A stretch of DNA of 64,000 bases. Origin: Zhengitettix transpicula. Its lineage: Eukaryota > Arthropoda > Insecta > Orthoptera > Tetrigidae. The stretch is taken from assembly GCA_037074705.1 (NCBI GenBank), contig CM073591.1:72398532-72462531 (forward strand), given 5' to 3'. Below are positions 60,402-64,000 of the stretch, piece by piece. Below the pieces are notes generated by a model. That model did no database searches. It was given only the letters and a program-made list of their open reading frames with translations, and was not told the origin of the DNA. Positions within the stretch are counted from its first letter, which is position 1; every line of letters starts with the position of its first letter. The position numbers and the translations under genes are program-made.

Positions 60402-60582
60402 ATGTTTAAAAGGAAAAATGGTCTCAAGGTACTTCTGTCATTTTGCTTTTTGTTTCGCAACATGTGTCGGGGTAGATTTCAAATACCAGATAAACTCTGG
60501 AGTTGTACGGGGCTAAACATTACAAATGCCCGAAGTGGTAGACACATCAGATGTCGTGTCTATCAATTTAAAGTTATTAGGG
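60402..60582 (+). CDS. candidate exon of unknown protein
   Basis: An open frame from the ATG at 60402 reads MFKRKNGLKVLLSF, then CRGRFQIPDKLWSCTGLNIT and NARSGRHIRCRVYQFKVIRG. It ends exactly at a strong donor, TTATTAGGG|GTAAGTA (cut near 60582). Cysteine- and arginine-rich, unlike neighbouring chance frames. No acceptor has been fixed upstream and no family is recognised. It could equally be a non-coding exon or chance. Confidence 0.2.
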
Positions 60583-60599
60583 GTAAGTAAAAAAGTTAG

Positions 60600-60790
60600 C
60601 CAGCGCAAAAAACGTGGAGGCCTTGGTCGTGGTGTTACGATAACGAGCCGCCTGGGCACGAGCCGGAAAGCAGCTTATGTTAATTAATCGCCATACTGCC
60701 GCTCCGAAGTAGAACTGGTTTAATTAATGCGGCATGATAAGTTCCGGTAGTAGTATCCAGCTTGGAAACGCGCCAGCCCGAAACTCGCGA
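60600..60790. promoter_or_regulatory. candidate enhancer with paired homeodomain sites
   Basis: The 9-mer TTAATTAAT occurs twice, 40 bp apart (60680 and 60720), followed by a GATA site TGATAA (60735). This lies in a complex, GC-richer stretch within AT-rich DNA. TAATTA is the homeodomain core. Functional meaning is inference. Confidence 0.25.
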
Positions 60791-61537
60791 TGTGTGGAAG
60801 ACATTATATTTGTCTTTCATATTTGATTATTTTCCACATTTGTTCCGTCGAGTATCCCGTCCAATGGAATATCGTAGTTTCTATCACCGAGACATCTCCA
60901 GTTTGAAGGATGTGCCGGGCGGGGTCAAAGTTGGCCACCGATCCATATAAAACCAGGAGGTCAATAACTCCACAGTTCCAGGATGGGGACTGGATTCTAA
61001 AGTATGCCCGCACAATGTTTTAGAAACTGAAAGTGTCTCCATCCTCACCGTTATTATTTTCATTTAATATAAGACTGTTTAACACTTTTTCTACCGATCG
61101 TTGATATATTTGGTCCATATTCACTGTAATGCACTTCGAATAATTTCAATAGTTCTGTCTACTTGGGTCAAAACTTTTTTTTTTTGTTTGACAATTGCCA
61201 TAGAACTGGATTGCCTGCATACAAAATATACATGTTTGGAATGAAAATTAATTTCTCAATCTTTGGATCAGAATTTTCATAAAAGTACAATTTTTTAGTT
61301 CACGACGTCGTAATTCTTCCTTATTTATAAAATACTGCCGTAACTTCCTAACGAAAAAATATCGATTTTGAGATGCGGCTCAACATATTCTTAAAACCCG
61401 GATAGTTGCAGTTCCCTTCACCCTTTCAATGAAACTAATTTCATCAATAACTTATACGCAAATAGAGAATCGATAACTGTCTGGAGTAGGAAATGCAGAA
61501 CTCCGCTCTACAATCTGACTCAGCTACGTTCTGTATA

Positions 61538-61563
61538 CGAGGCATGTCAGAAAGTAAGTGTAC

Positions 61564-61603
<40 letters not shown>

Positions 61604-62215
61604 AAAGCGTACTTGAAAAAAGTTGCAGGATTTACATGCACGTGGTGAGCCGTGGCACAAGTTTCTTTACGCCCTCCTCGAAGAACTCTCCCGCCAGCTC
61701 CTTCCCCAACTTCAGAACCTCTTTCTGCACCTCATTGTCAGTTTAAAATTTAATTCCATCCCATGAGTGGCTCCAGGAAAGTGAAAAGATAATAATCTCA
61801 AGGCGTTAAGTCAAGTGAATGCGTGGGGTGGTTCAAAACATCCCAACCAAATACCAAATGAGTGTAAGTGAGCCTTGGTGGCTAAGTTTGTGTGAGTACA
61901 GGCGTTGTAGTGCAACAAGCACACTCCTCTCGTCAGCATTCCCCTTGTTTTGTTTTGAACGTTCCTTGTGAGTTTTGTTTAGAGCCTCACAATATCGTTG
62001 TGCATTGATGGTGTCAGAAATTTGTCCAAAATTATGCCTTTTCGGTCCCAAACCACTGAGGCCATGATTTTTGGCTTTGTGGTTTTGAACTTCTTTACCG
62101 TAAAAAACTTTCGGTAGGTGTTATTCCTTTCGCGAGTAGGAAGCGGATTACAGCACGTGGCTCGCACTTAGCGGGATTTCTTACCGACATCTTGCACGCA
62201 ACTGGGCACTACAAC
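61538..62215 (-). mobile_element. mariner element, 3' half with TIR (transposase pseudogene)
   Basis: The minus strand reads, from right to left: FTVKKFKTTKPKIMASVVWD then RKGIILDKFLTP; after a frameshift DTINAQRYCEALNKTHKE; and, in decayed frames, a DNA-pH-like segment near 61900 and EFFEEGVKKLVPRLTTCM near 61690-61640. These follow the mariner order kIM-tvFWDr-GvIl, qTINa-rYCe-L, C-terminal gi-KLV-Rydkc. The outer end CGAGGCATGTCAGAAAGTAA (61538-61557) is an irritans-type mariner TIR preceded by TA. An AT microsatellite lies just inside it. The 5' half and other TIR are missing; several frameshifts. Confidence 0.75.
61569..61599. repeat. (TA)n microsatellite
   Basis: About 31 bases of alternating TA, inside the mariner 3' UTR. 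Confidence 0.95.
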
Positions 62216-62219
62216 GTGA

Positions 62220-63090
62220 GTTTACGAACTACCGTGTTCCTGCGATGCTCGCTTTGTTAGGAGATCCCCCAGTACCATTCTGTGTTGCCAAGGCAAGAGT
62301 GTAGGATAAAGGGGAGGCACCGATATTTATATCTGGTCAGGCGAGTCGTGGGGTGCAGAAAGGTCCTTCGTCCTCCCTTGTGAATGAAATCAAATTAGAT
62401 TTCAGCAAGAGATCCAGGCTCTTTCTCGCAAAACTAATTACGATGACTGGCAACTGATCAGATTAAACCTAGTGATTGAAGTACACAGAGATCGCGCGAC
62501 ACTCATTCATTGAATAAATCGTACGTTTTCCACGTTGCAAGTAACTACGAGGGAAAGAGCACCGTACCAAAACTTGTTGGAAAAACTTCATTACGATTAA
62601 TCATATTGCTGGATATTTTAAAATTCTATAAGAGGTTTGTGCAAGGGATTTTGGAGGGTTACAAATTCTGAAAGGCACATGGATGGAACGATGTTTCCGT
62701 GTTTCGTTGAAAAAATGCGATTTTTACATCGATGACCAATGTAGTGCAATTTTAATGGACGATTAACAGTTCCACGTGAATAGGCAGGAAATAATTAGGG
62801 TAAATGCTTTATTTCGTGGTTAGAGTGTATCGCAGAGTAGGCTATACGGATGGTGGCGTTGACGTTTGTAGGCCTGTCAAAGTGATGTGGTCAGGGGTGA
62901 GCTAAAATCCTTGGCCACTTTGTAATTGAATTTCTCTAGTGGGTACTTAAGATTTTTATTATGGCATATATAAAGGCGCCCTATAAATTATGGTATGAGG
63001 TCGAGCTCATATCTCATTTCTGCGTTTCTTATTCACAGTATCATCAAATTCTGTATGTACGAGAACGAAATGTAACTGTTAACCTTTTTT
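62220..63090. other. no gene seen
   Basis: Mixed composition, no long frames, no recognised repeat. An acceptor-like TTTCTTATTCACAG ends near 63040. Confidence 0.4.
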
Positions 63091-63096
63091 TTGTAG

Positions 63097-63149
63097 GGTT
63101 GTACTGGAAAATTATTACGATGCAGCGCGAGAATTACTATGTGATTGAG
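63097..63149 (+). CDS. candidate 53-bp internal exon
   Basis: Bounded by a strong acceptor (AACCTTTTTTTTGTAG, ending 63096) and a donor (GATTGAG|GTAAGATAAC, cut after 63149). One frame is open throughout and reads LYWKIITMQRENYYVIE. A second reads VVLENYYDAARELLCD but then hits TGA. The splice signals are good, but a single short exon with no recognised homology is weak evidence for a gene. Confidence 0.28.
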
Positions 63150-63597
63150 GTAAGATAACATTTATTTTAAATTTCTTCAAAACTATTTTATCTATCTAAT
63201 AATATTTGGAACCAAAGAATATTTTAATAACTAATGTTATTATTAAACATGATGACAGTCTACGACAAACTCTTTATTTGCCGACTATTAAAAAGTTTTC
63301 AACTGTAACATATATTTAAAAATTAAAATGGTTATTTTATCTGATTTATAATAACAAAATAAATAAATAATAACAAAGAAGTCAATACAGGTTTCAAATT
63401 AAATATTTACTTCTGTGTGTACCTTAACATTGAAATAATACTACAAACTAATACAACGTTTCCTTCCTAATTTGGGACTTAATTAGGTGAATTTAGTGAT
63501 AATTGCAAAAGATGAGATCTTAATAATGAATTTTTATTATAAAAAGTTATTTAATAATGTTGAATTTTTATAATGAAAAAATTTACGTCTGATTGAA

Positions 63598-63765
63598 AAT
63601 AATGAATAAGAAAAATAGCCAATTCAGACAAAAAATGATAATATAAATACCACACAACGTTTCTGTGATCCTTGTTCCTTTCGTCAGGTACGAAGAAGAA
63701 CCAAGAACATATATTATCACTTTTTTGTCTGAATTGGCTGTCTTTCTTATTCATTATTCGTTGAA
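63598..63765. mobile_element. family A inverted dimer 3
   Basis: The left arm (AATAATGAATAAGAAAAATA, GCCAATTCAGACAAAAAATG) is the reverse complement of the right arm (ATCACTTTTTTGTCTGAATT, GGCTGTCTTTCTTATTCATT). The left arm continues into ACCACACAACGTTTCTGTGA and CCTTTCGTCAGGTA (minus CTGACGA...GAAAC). The right arm lost that part, keeping only the tail. Confidence 0.8.
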
Positions 63766-63971
63766 TTTTTATATTAATCTCATTGTATACATGGCCCAGA
63801 TACTCAAATAATAATTATGAACAAAATTTAAAATGCATTGTCCGGCCAGTGATAACCGACTTATTGTTAATGCAATTCATTTATTGAAAAATTCAATATT
63901 AAGTATGTTCATTCGGCCGGAATAAACGAATACATGTCAATAAAATTAATCGCGACCGTTTCATAGTTCAG

Positions 63972-63985
63972 ACACTAGATGGCAG
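63972..63985 (+). promoter_or_regulatory. CTCF-like insulator motif
   Basis: ACACTAGATGGCAG matches CCASYAGRKGGCRS at 13 of 14 positions, in a GC-richer context (GTGAGGGCCGC). Binding is inference. Confidence 0.28.
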
Positions 63986-64000
63986 TGAGGGCCGCATTGG

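Overview
This looks like a 64 kb piece of a large, AT-rich animal nuclear genome, most likely an insect. There is no bacterial-style gene packing. Almost all open frames are short and biased to F/L/I/Y/N. Remnants of animal transposable elements run through the whole window: mariner, Jockey-type and other LINEs, tRNA-derived SINEs, a Penelope-like element and non-autonomous TIR elements. A cockroach/termite-like lineage is only a weak guess, made from the repeat landscape. I recognise no complete host protein-coding gene; the window reads as intergenic or long-intron DNA.

Layout. 0-9 kb: AT-rich non-coding DNA with a 16-base G run and an AT microsatellite. 9-30 kb: a cluster of about eight copies or fragments of one GC-richer element (called family B here), about 0.5 kb long with ~24 bp terminal inverted repeats. 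Inside this stretch are a decayed Penelope-like GIY-YIG endonuclease (10.7-11.1 kb), tRNA-derived SINEs (12.1, 25.3, 27.0, 27.2 kb), two LINE 3' ends (21.5, 24.4 kb) and a plausible promoter/first exon with a consensus splice donor at 19.8 kb. 31-48 kb: a tandem duplication, a LINE 3' end (32.5 kb), a mariner rearranged into a palindrome of two 3' halves (35.6-36.3 kb), a Jockey-type LINE 3' end (44.4-45.3 kb) and several hairpin-forming repeats. 50-64 kb: candidate small exons (50.4, 60.4, 63.1 kb), CpG-rich candidate regulatory patches (51.9, 53.0, 54.7, 60.7 kb), a mariner 3' half (61.5-62.2 kb) and a final hairpin repeat.

The most interesting signal is a recurring RNA-like signature: CTGANGA, then a short hairpin, then GAAAC. 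It occurs in at least five otherwise different repeat families (11.15, 15.3, 40.5, 41.2/46.8, 42.2 kb, and a dispersed family A at 12.7, 18.3, 33.0-33.3, 63.7 kb). It resembles the hammerhead-ribozyme core. One copy lies just downstream of the Penelope-like GIY-YIG remnant, and Penelope-like elements are known to carry hammerheads. Many copies are arranged as palindromes with their tails pointing outward, as expected from inverted dimers of element ends. Whether any copy can still fold or cleave cannot be decided by reading.

Element boundaries are judged by eye. Family names 'A' and 'B' are local labels.
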